Below, in pieces: positions 41,895-51,739 of a stretch of 64,000 nt of DNA. Where the stretch lies: assembly GCA_022825945.1 (NCBI GenBank), contig JAJDVS010000066.1, forward strand, positions 36,613 to 100,612, given 5' to 3'. Every line of letters starts with the position of its first letter. Positions within the stretch are counted from its first letter, which is position 1. This stretch comes from Pseudomonadales bacterium (GTDB lineage: Bacteria > Pseudomonadota > Gammaproteobacteria > Pseudomonadales > Pseudohongiellaceae). The notes beneath the pieces were generated by a model. That model was given only the letters and a program-made list of their open reading frames with translations. It was not told the origin of the DNA and searched no databases. A program made the translations under genes and the position numbers.

Positions 41895-44648
41895 CTAGCT
41901 CCCTTGCGCCAGGTCGGAGACGATCAATTCGCCGAGGCCGCGGTCAAGCGCCACGGCAGCGTCCCCGGCGGCCGGCGCCAGACTGACCCGGGCGCCAAGC
42001 CCGTGAAAGTCGATTTCCCGGTCGCTGGCATGCAGGGCGGCGACGCCGGGCGGCATGCTGCCGCGGACACAGGCGAGCACGGTGACGCTGGCGTCTTCTC
42101 CCCGCACGCTCACGGCGGCGCCGTGGGTAAGGCCATGCCCGGCGGCAAGCCCGGGGGAAATCGCCACATAGGCGTCGCCCATGCGCTTGCGAATCGCTTC
42201 GCTGCGGGCACTGAGTTCCTCGCTGCCGAATATCTGCCGCGCCGGCGTCAGTTCAATTCCGGTGGCCTCGTCCGCTTCGGGTACCGGATGGAATCCGCCG
42301 CCCGCTCCACGCTCAAGCAGCAAGGCGCCGACATGACCCTGGCGAAGCGGCCCATTGATCTCATCCTGAAACTTGCTGATGCTCTGATTGGAATTCCACT
42401 GGGGCGCCCAGGGCGAGGCAAGCAGGGTCGCGTCGCGCCGCGCGGGAACGCCTTCCATGGAAAAGGCCAGCGCCGAATCCGGGTCCTGGGCCTGTTTCGG
42501 CTCGTGCACATTCAGATTGGCCTTCATGGCGGTTCTGCCGCTGTAGCGTTCCGGCTGCCGCGGCAGCTTGCCGCCGCCGGGCAAATGGGAGGTATCCGGC
42601 AAGACTTTCCCCAGGGTCTTCATGGCGGGCGCGCTGGCGGCGCAGTCATGCAGGGCTTCGCGGAAATGGGCGAATTCCCCGGTCCATTGCCATGCCGGTC
42701 GCGCCGCGCTGTGATTGCGGTGCACCTGCCAGGCGAGTTGCGCCCTGCCCTCATAATTCACATACGTCGCCTGCTGTTCGGAGAAGGCGGTAACCGGCAG
42801 GACGAGGTCGGCCCTGGCGGTGGTGCGATTGGGCAGCAGATCCAGCGCCACAGTGGTTCTGGCGGCTTTCAGGGCGGCGTCCACCCGGGCATGGGGGGCG
42901 CGGCGGTAGAGATCGTTTTCCAGCACGATGAGGTTTTCCGCCTCGCCACTGGCGAGTTTGTCCAGCGCGGCTTCGAGGCTGTTTTCCGACCTGGTGAGCA
43001 GATGCAGCCCCATGCTGTTGACTTCCCCGGTGAGCAGGCACAGGTCCAGCGGTTTCTGTTCGTCATTGCCGCGACGCTTGCGCAGCGCCCGGGCGATATT
43101 GCCCGCGGCCCGGATCAACTCGACCCGGCCGTTGCCCGCGCCGGCAACGATCAATGGCCTTTTCGCCGCGGCCAGTCGTTCGGCGATCTGCTCAAGCTGC
43201 GCCGAATTCCCTCCGCCATCGCCACTCGCCGCCGGCGCATCGGCATGAATCCGGTGGGCCAGGGCGAAGGCTTGCCGCGCCAGACCGGAAGGCGTATCGA
43301 TGACGCTTGCTTCCGCCACGTCGTCAAGCCGGGTGGCGCCGGTGGCGAACAGGTACAGGGGGCTGCGCTCGTGCTGGGCGATTTCACGCACGGCGGCGTC
43401 CTGCCAGTGGGGAATTCTCGCTGAATCCGCCAGTTCATAGGCCCGGTTGCGAACCGACTGGCGCAGGGCCAGGGCGATCCTCGGCGCGGTATTGGTCACG
43501 TCCTCACCGAGTACGAGTACGGCGTCGGCCTGTTCGATTTCCCGGATCGAAGGGTTGTGAAAGGCCGGATCCCCGGCGAATGCGGCGATTTCATCCATGC
43601 AGGCCTGTTCCGCGGCGGAAAATCCCCCATGAAAATTCGCCTCGCCCACGAGTTTGCGCAGCGCATGATTGGCCTCATTGCCCGCCCGGGGCGAGCCGAT
43701 GGCAATGGCCTTGCCGGCGATTTCCCGCAGCCGCGACACCGCCGTTTCGGCGTCAAGCGTCTTGCCTTGGGCGTCTTGCGGCTGTTGCAGGCGCTCGGCA
43801 TGGTTCACGTAGCCCGTGCCGAACCGTCCCCGGTCACAGATGAAGTAGCCGTTCAATTCGCTATGGTAGCGATTGACAATCCTGCGCAGTTCGCCATAGC
43901 GCTCGCCGGGTGCGGTATTGCAGCCCACGCCGCAGCCGGTGCAGATCGAAGGCGCGGTCTGCAAGTCCCATTTTCGGCTGTAGCGCTCGCTGAAAACCTT
44001 GTCGGTAAAGACCCCCGTGGGGCAGACTTCCACGAGATTGCCGCTGAATTCGCTTTCCAGGGCGCCTTCCTCATGACGGCCGAAATAGGTGTGGTGGTGC
44101 GCCGCCTGGGCCGCAAGGTCCACTCCGCCAGCGTATTCGGAATAGAAGCGCACGCAGCGGTAGCAGGTGATGCAGCGGTTCATCTCGTGATTGATGAAGG
44201 GGCCGAGATACTGGTTGCGGTGGGTGACTTTCTTCTTGTCGTAGCGGCGGTAGTTGTGGCCCGACATCAAGGTCATGTCCTGCAGATGACATTCGCCGCC
44301 CTCCTCGCAGACCGGACAGTCGTGTGGATGGCTGATCATCAGGCTTTCGATGACTCCCGCGCGGAAATCCACCGCCCGCGGGTCGGCAATGGAAATTCTC
44401 GCACCGGCCTGCACCGGCGTCATGCAGGCCATGGTGAGCAGGCCGTCCCGGTCTTCTTCGTTGCGATACTGTTTCACCGCGCACTGGCGGCAGGCGCCCA
44501 CGGAACCCATGCAGGGGTGCCAGCAGAAATACGGCAGGTCCAGTCCCAGGGACAGGCATTCCTGCAACAGGTTGCTGTCGGCGTTCACCTGGTAGGCAAC
44601 GTCGTCGATGATGATTTCAACTTTCGTCTTTTCTGTCATTGTCGTCAT
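41895..44648 (-). CDS. nuoG: NADH-quinone oxidoreductase subunit G
   Basis: The 917-residue subunit carries several iron-sulfur clusters of the peripheral arm. The N-terminal [2Fe-2S] site includes GACRQCAV. The N5-type site is HDCPVCEEGGEC, and the N4-type site includes CITCYRCVRF with a later CPTGVF. The extra N7 site is present as CTGCGVGCN with a fourth Cys in YFICDRGRFG. The rest is a molybdopterin-oxidoreductase-like fold without cofactor residues, as usual. N7 retention groups it with E. coli-type complex I. It overlaps nuoF by four bases. Confidence 0.97.
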   Translation of the reverse strand: MTTMTEKTKVEIIIDDVAYQVNADSNLLQECLSLGLDLPYFCWHPCMGSVGACRQCAVKQYRNEEDRDGLLTMACMTPVQAGARISIADPRAVDFRAGVIESLMISHPHDCPVCEEGGECHLQDMTLMSGHNYRRYDKKKVTHRNQYLGPFINHEMNRCITCYRCVRFYSEYAGGVDLAAQAAHHHTYFGRHEEGALESEFSGNLVEVCPTGVFTDKVFSERYSRKWDLQTAPSICTGCGVGCNTAPGERYGELRRIVNRYHSELNGYFICDRGRFGTGYVNHAERLQQPQDAQGKTLDAETAVSRLREIAGKAIAIGSPRAGNEANHALRKLVGEANFHGGFSAAEQACMDEIAAFAGDPAFHNPSIREIEQADAVLVLGEDVTNTAPRIALALRQSVRNRAYELADSARIPHWQDAAVREIAQHERSPLYLFATGATRLDDVAEASVIDTPSGLARQAFALAHRIHADAPAASGDGGGNSAQLEQIAERLAAAKRPLIVAGAGNGRVELIRAAGNIARALRKRRGNDEQKPLDLCLLTGEVNSMGLHLLTRSENSLEAALDKLASGEAENLIVLENDLYRRAPHARVDAALKAARTTVALDLLPNRTTARADLVLPVTAFSEQQATYVNYEGRAQLAWQVHRNHSAARPAWQWTGEFAHFREALHDCAASAPAMKTLGKVLPDTSHLPGGGKLPRQPERYSGRTAMKANLNVHEPKQAQDPDSALAFSMEGVPARRDATLLASPWAPQWNSNQSISKFQDEINGPLRQGHVGALLLERGAGGGFHPVPEADEATGIELTPARQIFGSEELSARSEAIRKRMGDAYVAISPGLAAGHGLTHGAAVSVRGEDASVTVLACVRGSMPPGVAALHASDREIDFHGLGARVSLAPAAGDAAVALDRGLGELIVSDLAQGS

Positions 44649-45925
44649 TGCTTGTACGGACAGCGTTGCTCGCTGATATGGCGTTCAAAATCCTCGCGAA
44701 AATAGCGCAGGCCGCTGCCCAGGGGCGCGGTGGCGCCGGGGGCCAGGGCGCAGAAGGTCTTGCCCGGGCCCAGGTAATCCACATGTTCCTCCAGAATCGC
44801 CAGATCCCGGTGGCTGCCCTTCCCCGCCTCGAACGCCCGGAAAATTTCATCGACCCATGGCAGGCCGTCGCGGCAGGGCGTGCAGTAGCCGCAGGACTCG
44901 TGGGAGAAAAAAGTCATCAGGTTGCCGATCATTCCCACCGGGCAGGTCTGGCTGTCGAGCACGATCATGGTGCCGGTGGCGAGCCGGCTGCCGGCGCCGG
45001 CGATGTCGTCATAATCCAGATTGAGGTCGAGATGCTCGGGCAGCATGAAATCGGTGGAGCCGCCGCCGGGCAGAAAGCCCTTGAGTTCGAGACCGTCGCG
45101 CATGCCGCCGGCATAGACTTCCATCAGTTCCCGGATCGGCGTGCCCAGGGGCAACTCCCAGCAGCCCGGGCTGCGCACCTTGCCGCTGACGCCGAACAGC
45201 TTGGTGCCGTGGTCATTGCCCTTTGTCAGACTGCGGTACCAGTCGATGCCCCAGGCCATGATCCCCGGCAAATTGCACACGGTTTCCACATTGTTGACGA
45301 TGGTGGGCTTGCCCCACAGCCCGCTGACCTGGGGAAAGGGCGGCTTGGCCCGGGGATTGGCGCGCTTGCCTTCCAGGGCATTGAGCAAGGCGGTTTCCTC
45401 GCCGCAGATGTAGCGGCCGGCGCTGGTGTGGAGAATGATTTCGAGATCGAAGCCGGTGTCGAGAATGTTGTTTCCAAGATAGCCGCGCTCACGGGCTTCC
45501 GCCAGGGCCTTGCGCAGGATGCGTTCGGATTCGGTGTATTCGCCCCGCAGGAAGATATAGGCGGTATTCGCCTGGATGGCGTAGGAGGCGATGATCATGC
45601 CGTCGATGAGCAGGTGCGGGTCACCTTCCATGAGCAGGCGATCCTTGAAAGTTCCCGGCTCCATTTCGTCCGCATTGACCACGAAATATTTCTGTTTCGG
45701 CGCATCGTCGCCCATGGGGACGAAACTCCATTTCAGCCCAGTGGGGAAGCCGGCGCCGCCGCGACCCTTGAGGCCCGAATCCTTGACCTTGTCGAGCACG
45801 TCCGAAGGCTCGAGCCCACGGGCGATTTCGCGCAGGCCGCGATAGCCGTCCACGGCCTCATAGGCGGCGAGGTCGAAAGGCGGCCGCGACAGGTCGATGT
45901 TCCGGGTGAGTGGATTGCTGACCAC
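44645..45925 (-). CDS. nuoF: NADH-quinone oxidoreductase subunit F
   Basis: NuoF binds NADH and FMN and holds cluster N3. The glycine-rich nucleotide site is KGRGGAGFPTGLKWSFVPMG near residues 57-75. The FMN region includes GAYICGEE-like GRYICGEETALLNALEG. The N3 ligands are in ESCGYCTPCRDG and a later Cys near FCALAPGATAP. The 426-residue length is standard. The start is GTG at 45925, one base after the nuoE stop. Confidence 0.97.
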   Translation of the reverse strand: MVSNPLTRNIDLSRPPFDLAAYEAVDGYRGLREIARGLEPSDVLDKVKDSGLKGRGGAGFPTGLKWSFVPMGDDAPKQKYFVVNADEMEPGTFKDRLLMEGDPHLLIDGMIIASYAIQANTAYIFLRGEYTESERILRKALAEARERGYLGNNILDTGFDLEIILHTSAGRYICGEETALLNALEGKRANPRAKPPFPQVSGLWGKPTIVNNVETVCNLPGIMAWGIDWYRSLTKGNDHGTKLFGVSGKVRSPGCWELPLGTPIRELMEVYAGGMRDGLELKGFLPGGGSTDFMLPEHLDLNLDYDDIAGAGSRLATGTMIVLDSQTCPVGMIGNLMTFFSHESCGYCTPCRDGLPWVDEIFRAFEAGKGSHRDLAILEEHVDYLGPGKTFCALAPGATAPLGSGLRYFREDFERHISEQRCPYKQ

Positions 45926-45926
45926 C

Positions 45927-46454
45927 TTATTCCGCGCCTTTCCGGTATTGGGCGAAAATCGCGCCGAGGTCGGCCCGGTCGAGATTGCGGTGCTGATCGG
46001 GACCCACCATCATCACCGGCGCCCGGTCGCAGTCGCCGAGACAGGGCACGGGGATCAGGGTGAAATTTCCGTCCGTGGTGGTTTCGCCAAAATCGATACC
46101 CAGTTCGCCGGCGATTTTGTCCTTCACCTGCTCGCAGCCCATGATCCAGCAACTGACGCTGTTGCAATACAGAATGACGTTCCTGCCCACGGGCCGGCGA
46201 TAGATCAGATTGAAAAAGGTCGCCACCCCTTCGAGTTCGGCGATGGGCAATCGCAGGTATTCCGCCACCGCCCGCAGGGATTCGTCGGAAACCCAGCCCC
46301 GGTGCTTTTGCACGATCTTGAGCGCTTCCAGTCCCACGGCCCGGGCGTCCGGATACAACGTCCGCTCGTGCTCGATTTCGGCGATTTCCGTCTCCCGCAG
46401 ATAGTCCGCCGCTACGGTGGTGGAGGCGATAAGCTGATTTTCCCCTGTATTCAC
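45927..46454 (-). CDS. nuoE: NADH-quinone oxidoreductase subunit E
   Basis: The 175-residue thioredoxin-like [2Fe-2S] protein (cluster N1a) has ligands in CNSVSCWIMGCEQV and CLGDCDRAPVMMV, preceded by the VATFFNLIYRRPVGRNVI segment expected in NuoE. It forms the NADH dehydrogenase module with NuoF and NuoG. It starts nine bases after nuoCD. Confidence 0.97.
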   Translation of the reverse strand: MNTGENQLIASTTVAADYLRETEIAEIEHERTLYPDARAVGLEALKIVQKHRGWVSDESLRAVAEYLRLPIAELEGVATFFNLIYRRPVGRNVILYCNSVSCWIMGCEQVKDKIAGELGIDFGETTTDGNFTLIPVPCLGDCDRAPVMMVGPDQHRNLDRADLGAIFAQYRKGAE

Positions 46455-46463
46455 GCTTGTCCC

Positions 46464-48242
46464 CTACCTGTCCACATCGGCCATGACAAAATCGATGCTG
46501 GCGATGATCGCGATCAGGTCCGCCACCATGAAGCCGTTGCTGATATGGGGAATCATCTGCAAGTGGGCGAAGGACGGAGTGCGGATGCGGGTGCGATAGG
46601 AACCGCCGCTGCCATCGCTTACCAGGTAGTAACTGTTGATGCCCTTGGTCGCCTCGATGGCCACGGTGGCCTCGTCCGGCGGCACCACGGGCCCCCAGCT
46701 CACGCTGAGAAAGTGGTTGATGAGGGTTTCGATATCGCGCAGGGTCTCTTTCCTGCGCGGCGGCGTGGTCAGGGGATGTTCGGACTTGTATGGGCCGCCC
46801 GGCATATTGTCAAGACATTGCTTGATTATCCTCAGACTTTGCCGCATTTCCTCCACCCGCACCGCGCAGCGGTCGTAGCAATCGCCGTTGACGGCGATGG
46901 GCACGTCGAACTCGAAATTGTCGTAACCGGCGTAGGGGCGCTGCTTGCGGAAGTCCCATTCCAGACCGGTGGCCCGGAGGCCGGCGCCGGTGACGCCCCA
47001 GTCAAAGGCTTCCCGGGTATCGTAGGCGCCGATGCCCTGGGTGCGGCGCTTGAGCACGCCATTGTTGAGCACCATGGCGTCATATTCGTCTATGCGCGGC
47101 GGCATGAATTCCAGCAGTTCGCGCACTCTCATGTCCCAGCCTTCGGGCAGGTCCTGGGCCACGCCGCCAATGCGGAACCAGCCCGGATGCATCCGCGCGC
47201 CGCAGATCGATTCGATGATATTGAAGATGCGCTCGCGCTCCACGAACATGTAGAAGATCGGCGAAAGCTGGCCCACGTCCTGGGCGAAGGTGCCGTAGAA
47301 CAGCAGGTGGCTGCAGAGCCGGAACATCTCGGCGAGCATGATGCGGATCACCTTCGCCCGCTCGGGCGCCTCGATGCCCGCCATTTTCTCCACCGCCATG
47401 ACATAGGGCAGGTTGTTCATCACCCCGCCGAGATAGTCGATGCGGTCGGTGTAGGGAATGAAGGTGTGCCAGGACTGGCGTTCCGCCATTTTCTCCGCGC
47501 CGCGGTGGTGGTAGCCGATGTCGGGCACGGCATCGACAAGAATCTCGCCATCGAGTTGCAGGGCGATGCGGAAGGCGCCGTGTACGCTGGGATGATTGGG
47601 GCCGAGATTGAGGAACATGAACTCGGAGTTTTCCGACTTGCGCCGCATGCCCCATTGTTCGGGGTTGAACAGCAGCGCGCCCTGCTCGTAGCCCGCCTGA
47701 TCGTCGTCGAGCGAGTACGGGTCCATTTCCGTCGCCCGGGCGGGATGTTCCTTGCGCAGGGGGTGGCCTTCCCAGGTGGGCGGCAGGATCAGCCGGAACA
47801 GGTTGGGATGGCCGGAGAAGTCGATACCGAACATGTCCCAGGCTTCCCGTTCGTACCAGTTGGCCGCGGGCCACAGACCGGTTGCCGTGGGTACGCTGAG
47901 GTCCGCGTCGAACAGCGCCACCTTGACGCGAAAATCGCAGTTGCCGGAAAAAGACATCAGATGGTAGACCACAGTGAATTCGCTGGCTGGCTGCCCTTCC
48001 CGGCGGGTTCGCAGCCGCTCGTCGATTGCGCTCAGGTCGAATAGCATCTCGAAGCGGGGTCTTTCGCCATCGCGCAGTTCGCGCAGAAACTCCACCACAT
48101 CGGCCCGGTCAACCCAGACTGTCGGGATGCCGTCGCAAGTGAACTGTTCCGCAACGATGCGACCGGCGAATTTTGCCTGCAACCCGGGCGGAATACGGCT
48201 GGCGAGGTCTTGCTTCGGACTGGCGGCGACTGCGACTGACAT
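46464..48242 (-). CDS. nuoC: NADH-quinone oxidoreductase subunit C/D fusion
   Basis: The 592-residue fused protein joins NuoC (about residues 1-190, with [40 protein letters not shown]) to NuoD (about 205-592, with [20 protein letters not shown], the quinone-site [18 protein letters not shown] and a C-terminal [20 protein letters not shown]). The fusion is typical of E. coli- and Pseudomonas-type operons and supports a gammaproteobacterial origin. It starts 25 bases after nuoB. Confidence 0.97.
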   Translation of the reverse strand: MSVAVAASPKQDLASRIPPGLQAKFAGRIVAEQFTCDGIPTVWVDRADVVEFLRELRDGERPRFEMLFDLSAIDERLRTRREGQPASEFTVVYHLMSFSGNCDFRVKVALFDADLSVPTATGLWPAANWYEREAWDMFGIDFSGHPNLFRLILPPTWEGHPLRKEHPARATEMDPYSLDDDQAGYEQGALLFNPEQWGMRRKSENSEFMFLNLGPNHPSVHGAFRIALQLDGEILVDAVPDIGYHHRGAEKMAERQSWHTFIPYTDRIDYLGGVMNNLPYVMAVEKMAGIEAPERAKVIRIMLAEMFRLCSHLLFYGTFAQDVGQLSPIFYMFVERERIFNIIESICGARMHPGWFRIGGVAQDLPEGWDMRVRELLEFMPPRIDEYDAMVLNNGVLKRRTQGIGAYDTREAFDWGVTGAGLRATGLEWDFRKQRPYAGYDNFEFDVPIAVNGDCYDRCAVRVEEMRQSLRIIKQCLDNMPGGPYKSEHPLTTPPRRKETLRDIETLINHFLSVSWGPVVPPDEATVAIEATKGINSYYLVSDGSGGSYRTRIRTPSFAHLQMIPHISNGFMVADLIAIIASIDFVMADVDR

Positions 48243-48267
48243 GTGGATGCAGGTTCCCCGAGCCGTT

Positions 48268-48909
48268 TCAGACGCGATCCGGCGAGCGCAATTCCGTGGC
48301 CGCGATACGCTCGGCCTGACGGAACTCGCGCTGCACGGTTCTCGGCTTCTTCTGGATGACGCCCTGGTCGTTGATGACCCAACTCAGGGGACGACGTTGC
48401 CTGCCCACCTGTTCCTGCAACAGGATCAGCCCCTGCAGCAGGGCCTCCGGGCGCGGTGGGCAGCCGGAAACATACACATCCACGGGCAGAAACTTGTCCA
48501 CCCCCTGCACCACCGAATAAATATCGTACATTCCCCCGGAATTGGCGCAGGAGCCCATGCTGATCACCCATTTGGGTTCGAGCATCTGGTCATGAAGCAG
48601 GCGCACCACCGGCGCCATCTTGCGAAACACCGTACCGGCAATGACGATCAGGTCAGCCTGCCGCGGCGTGCCGCGGATGACTTCGGCGCCGAAGCGGGCA
48701 AGGTCGTGGCGGGCGGTGAACGCGGTGGCCATTTCCACATAACAGCAGGAAAGGCCGAAATTGAATGGCCAGATGGAATTCTTGCGGCCCCAGGCGACCA
48801 TGTCCTCCAGATTGGCCATGACCACATTACGGCGCAGGAATTCGTCGATACTGGACCCGCCGGGCTGGCCCGAGGCCGCATCTTCGGCTTTCTGCAACTG
48901 CCAGCTCAA
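48268..48909 (-). CDS. nuoB: NADH-quinone oxidoreductase subunit B
   Basis: The 213-residue protein carries the terminal cluster N2 that reduces quinone. Its ligands are visible in [11 protein letters not shown] (tandem Cys), [11 protein letters not shown] and [13 protein letters not shown]. The N- and C-terminal ends are somewhat variable extensions. The ATG overlaps the nuoA stop by four bases. Confidence 0.97.
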   Translation of the reverse strand: MSWQLQKAEDAASGQPGGSSIDEFLRRNVVMANLEDMVAWGRKNSIWPFNFGLSCCYVEMATAFTARHDLARFGAEVIRGTPRQADLIVIAGTVFRKMAPVVRLLHDQMLEPKWVISMGSCANSGGMYDIYSVVQGVDKFLPVDVYVSGCPPRPEALLQGLILLQEQVGRQRRPLSWVINDQGVIQKKPRTVQREFRQAERIAATELRSPDRV

Positions 48910-49334
48910 AGCTCGAACTCCTTGCGGTTCACCACGCCGCCGCTGCCGCGCAACTCGCGCAGTCCGCGTCGCTGGATATCCGTGCGCCAGTCCAGCGCGC
49001 CCACGCGCCAGAGATAGAACAGCGCCGCAAGCAGAATCCCGATAAATACCGTGATCTCGACAAAACCCACCCAGCCGGTTTCCCGCACTCCCACTGCCCA
49101 GGCGAAAAGGAACACCACTTCGAGATCGAAGATGATGAACAGGATCGCCGGCAGATAGAAATGCACCGAGCTGCGGAACTGGGCCGAACCCACCGAAACG
49201 ATGCCAGACTCAAAAGGCGTTCCGGTGTATTTTCCGGCCGCGCTCTGGCCCAGAACGAACGACAGGCCGAGCATGACGCCGACAATCGCCAGCACGGCGG
49301 CGGAATATATGAAAAAAGGCGCCAGATCGCTCAT
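48906..49334 (-). CDS. nuoA: NADH-quinone oxidoreductase subunit A
   Basis: The 142-residue, three-helix subunit has the diagnostic [20 protein letters not shown] loop and [20 protein letters not shown], carrying conserved Asp and Glu residues. It is the first gene of the thirteen-gene nuo operon (A, B, CD, E to N). The 136 bases upstream hold no gene; TTGACG at 49378-49383 (minus strand) is a possible -35, but the matching -10 is poor. Confidence 0.96.
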   Translation of the reverse strand: MSDLAPFFIYSAAVLAIVGVMLGLSFVLGQSAAGKYTGTPFESGIVSVGSAQFRSSVHFYLPAILFIIFDLEVVFLFAWAVGVRETGWVGFVEITVFIGILLAALFYLWRVGALDWRTDIQRRGLRELRGSGGVVNRKEFEL

Positions 49335-49470
49335 GGTTTGGAGTAGGTGGCAGATCTCAAAAATTCAGATTTGGCGACGTCAAAAATTGGTCGGGGAATT
49401 TACACGGAACGCCAGCGCAAGGCAAGCGACCCGGAAACGACGGAGAAAACCTCCGGCTATGGAGTTGGGC

Positions 49471-50430
49471 TCAGGGGTCCGCCTGTTCGAATTCCGTGAT
49501 GACTTCCTGGGTGCGCCAGCCGGCCATGATGCCGGCCATGCTGTAATTGCCTTCGTGGCAGGCGTATTCGTAGATCGGCCCGGCGGCCCGGCGCATGGGG
49601 AACATGACGGTCCAGGAGTCGGTCCAGGTGGTCGGGTCGCTGATGGTGAATTCGTAGCCCAGGGTGTCGGAGTCGATGAGCCAGAACTTCTCGGTCAGTT
49701 CCATATTGGCGCTGGAATTGCCAAAAGATGTCGCCCTGGCGAAATATCGGGTTTCCACCACCAGGGTGTCGCCGTCCCAATAGCCGATGGAATCGCCTTC
49801 CCAGTCCCGGGGCGTCTCGCGATACCCGCCGGCGCCCATCTTGACGATGCGGGCGTTGTGGACCATTTCGTTGTGGATGACGAAATGATCTCCGGCCTGG
49901 ACAAGCTGCACATTGTTGTTGTAGGCGCTGGGCAGCATGGGCGGGCCGGAGTTGAAACCCATGATGCAGCGTTCCGACAGGGGCCGCGCTTCGATTCCCG
50001 CATTGCGCGCGGCGGCTTCGCGCCGGTCGGCGTTGCGCCGCTCGGCCTGTTCGGTGAGTTTCGGGATGCGCCCGTCGGCTGGATACGTGATCAGCGAAGT
50101 CCGGTTGGAATCGAGGATTTCGCTGCCCCGATCGTACCAGAACTGGTTATAGTCGCCGGTGGTGCTGGTGTCGGTGAAATTGTCCCGGTCGAGCTGTTCC
50201 TGCCGGGCGGCTTCAAAGGCTGCGGCTTCCTCCTCCGTGAGCACTTCCCGGTCGCCGAATTCCAGTGGCCGCTGCAGCGGCGTGATGGTGCGAAAATCCC
50301 AGGTGCCTTGCAGGTCGGGCGTACCATCGGCAAGCCGGGGAAGATCGCTCTGAGCCAGCGTCGGGAGCGTGGCGGCGACTAATAATGAAATGAACAGCAG
50401 GAAGCCGGGGCGGTGCGAACGGCGGAACAT
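49471..50430 (-). CDS. Secreted protein of unknown function, paralog of the gene at 55025
   Basis: The 319-residue protein has a Sec signal (PGFLLFISLLVAATLPTLAQ). It then has a domain opening with DGTPDLQGTWDFRTITPLQR. Conserved-looking segments include LSERCIMGFNSGPPMLPSAY, FVIHNEMVHNARIVKM, YWDGDTLVVETRYFA and the C-terminal EYACHEGNYSMAGIMAGWRT. The last segment is shared almost exactly with the product at 55025, as is the SERC-x-x-GF motif, so they are paralogs. The protein is probably periplasmic. I do not know a function for this family. ATG 50430 is selected because GGAGG lies upstream and the signal peptide starts there. Confidence 0.78.
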   Translation of the reverse strand: MFRRSHRPGFLLFISLLVAATLPTLAQSDLPRLADGTPDLQGTWDFRTITPLQRPLEFGDREVLTEEEAAAFEAARQEQLDRDNFTDTSTTGDYNQFWYDRGSEILDSNRTSLITYPADGRIPKLTEQAERRNADRREAAARNAGIEARPLSERCIMGFNSGPPMLPSAYNNNVQLVQAGDHFVIHNEMVHNARIVKMGAGGYRETPRDWEGDSIGYWDGDTLVVETRYFARATSFGNSSANMELTEKFWLIDSDTLGYEFTISDPTTWTDSWTVMFPMRRAAGPIYEYACHEGNYSMAGIMAGWRTQEVITEFEQADP

Positions 50431-50569
50431 GGCATGCCTCCAGAAATTGGAATCATCGGCCCTCCGCGGAGCATCCCGCGGATGTCCTGTGCGGATACTG
50501 TACACATCGGGCATTGTGGGTACAAATACATTGAACTGGAAATTTTCATTTTGTCGCTCCAGTTTTCCT

Positions 50570-50653
50570 GTCATTCTGCGCGAAGCGAAGCGCAGTCGCA
50601 GAATCCCGAGCAGTGGCCTTGCGATGAGATTCTGCGACTGCGCGCAGAATGAC
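50570..50653. repeat. Family B palindromic repeat, full copy
   Basis: The left half is GTCATTCTGCGCGAAGCGAA then GCAGTCGCAGAATCCC; the right half is inverted, GAGATTCTGCGACTGCGCGC..GAATGAC. It lies between divergent genes within the 366-base region 50431-50796, which holds no other credible feature apart from the following ribosome site. Confidence 0.85.
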
Positions 50654-50796
50654 GGGAGAACCCGGCGCGGGGCCATGCCATGCTTGTTGACAACGGGTTG
50701 GATGCAGGTTTAGACTGGCAGCCTTGGCATGTGAAATTGGTGGGAAAATTGCATCGCGATGGTGGCGTGGTCTTCCCTGGTTACCAGGAGAGGGAC

Positions 50797-51057
50797 ATGG
50801 ACGCGATTACTGCCTTGATCAATAGCGGGCAGGCTGTGTTGTGGGTTGCAGGCATCGGCTTTGCGATCCATCTGGTGAAGTGGTACGCCAATGTGAACAG
50901 CGACCGGGAACAGTTTCGTGAGTTCATGACGCGCATTGACAGGAACATCTTGCGCATCGACGGCAACATACGCGATATACTCAGCCGCCTGCCGCCGCCC
51001 CGGGCGCCCCGGAACAAGAGTCCGGATTCCTGGGCCAGGAAACAACAAGGACCATGA
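50797..51057 (+). CDS. Small single-span membrane protein
   Basis: The 86-residue product has one membrane helix (LINSGQAVLWVAGIGFAIHL, about residues 7-27), then a charged, probably coiled helix (ANVNSDREQFREFMTRIDRN ILRIDGNIRDILSRL) and a Pro/Arg-rich tail. The start at MDAITALIN is supported by GGAGAGGG a few bases upstream; a longer in-frame start at 50680 lacks such support. Its stop overlaps the yciB start by four bases, so it is coupled to YciB. I do not recognise it. Association with the YciB envelope protein is inference from coupling. Confidence 0.65.
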   Translation: MDAITALINSGQAVLWVAGIGFAIHLVKWYANVNSDREQFREFMTRIDRNILRIDGNIRDILSRLPPPRAPRNKSPDSWARKQQGP

Positions 51058-51662
51058 AACAGGTAGTGAGTTACCTTCCCCTGCTGGCCTTCTTTCTTGT
51101 CTGGGCCATGGGCGAGAGGCCGGTGAGCATCGCCGGCTTCGAGCACAGCGTGGGCGGTATCTACAGCGCCGCCGAAGTGCTGCTGCTGACTTCGGTGCTC
51201 GTCTACGGCGGGCTGTTTCTGGCCTACAAGCGCCTCGACAAGTTCGAATGGATCACCCTGGCCGCCGTGGTGGTGTTCTGCATTCCCACGTTCCTCCTGC
51301 GCGACGTGAATTTCCTCAAGTGGAAGGCGCCGCTGGTCAACTGGATTTTCGCGGCGATTTTCCTGGGCTCGCGCCATATCGGCGCCAGACCGGCGCTGCA
51401 GCACATGCTCGGCCATGCGGTAAACATGCCGCGGGAGTTGTGGCTCAAGCTCAACAATGTCTGGATCGTGTATTTCGTATTGCTTGGGGCAATCAATCTT
51501 GCAGTGGCTTTCGGCCTCAGCGAAGCGGCGTGGATCCAATTCAAGGTCTTTGGCAATCTGATCATTACCGCAGTCTTCATTTTCGGTCAGATGCCTTTTC
51601 TGGCAAAGCATATGGAAGCGCCGGAACAGGCCGAGGCGGCCACCGGCGGCGAATCCGAATAA
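51054..51662 (+). CDS. yciB: YciB/IspZ family inner membrane protein (septation protein A)
   Basis: The 202-residue protein has about five helices and matches the YciB family: KQVVSYLPLLAFFLVWAM, YSAAEVLLLTSVLVYGGLFL, ITLAAVVVFCIPTFLLRDVN FLKWKAPLVNW and AWIQFKVFGNLIITAVFIFG. YciB links cell-envelope synthesis and division in E. coli, though the mechanism is not settled. A small membrane protein gene overlaps its start. A family A half repeat follows 40 bases after the stop and overlaps the end of the convergent cyclophilin gene. Confidence 0.92.
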   Translation: MKQVVSYLPLLAFFLVWAMGERPVSIAGFEHSVGGIYSAAEVLLLTSVLVYGGLFLAYKRLDKFEWITLAAVVVFCIPTFLLRDVNFLKWKAPLVNWIFAAIFLGSRHIGARPALQHMLGHAVNMPRELWLKLNNVWIVYFVLLGAINLAVAFGLSEAAWIQFKVFGNLIITAVFIFGQMPFLAKHMEAPEQAEAATGGESE

Positions 51663-51702
51663 CTCGAATCGGAACCGGCGGCAACAAGGAGCCCATGCGA
51701 CA

Positions 51703-51739
51703 GGAATTTGCGGCTGTGAATTCCTACGGCGCAGGCTCC
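51703..51739. repeat. Dispersed repeat, right-half copy (family A)
   Basis: GGAATTTGCGGCTGTGAATT runs into CCTACGGCGCAGGCTCC, the inverted form of the family A terminus. The stop codon of the cyclophilin gene (minus strand) lies inside, so the last residues EPAP of that protein are encoded by the repeat. Confidence 0.75.

Noticed and set aside
40899-43424. 841-codon open frame on the plus strand
   Set aside because: Antisense to nuoH and nuoG; rich in His, Gln, Arg and Gly as antisense frames of GC-rich genes usually are.
45897-48044. 715-codon open frame on the plus strand
   Set aside because: Antisense to nuoE and nuoCD; no motif.
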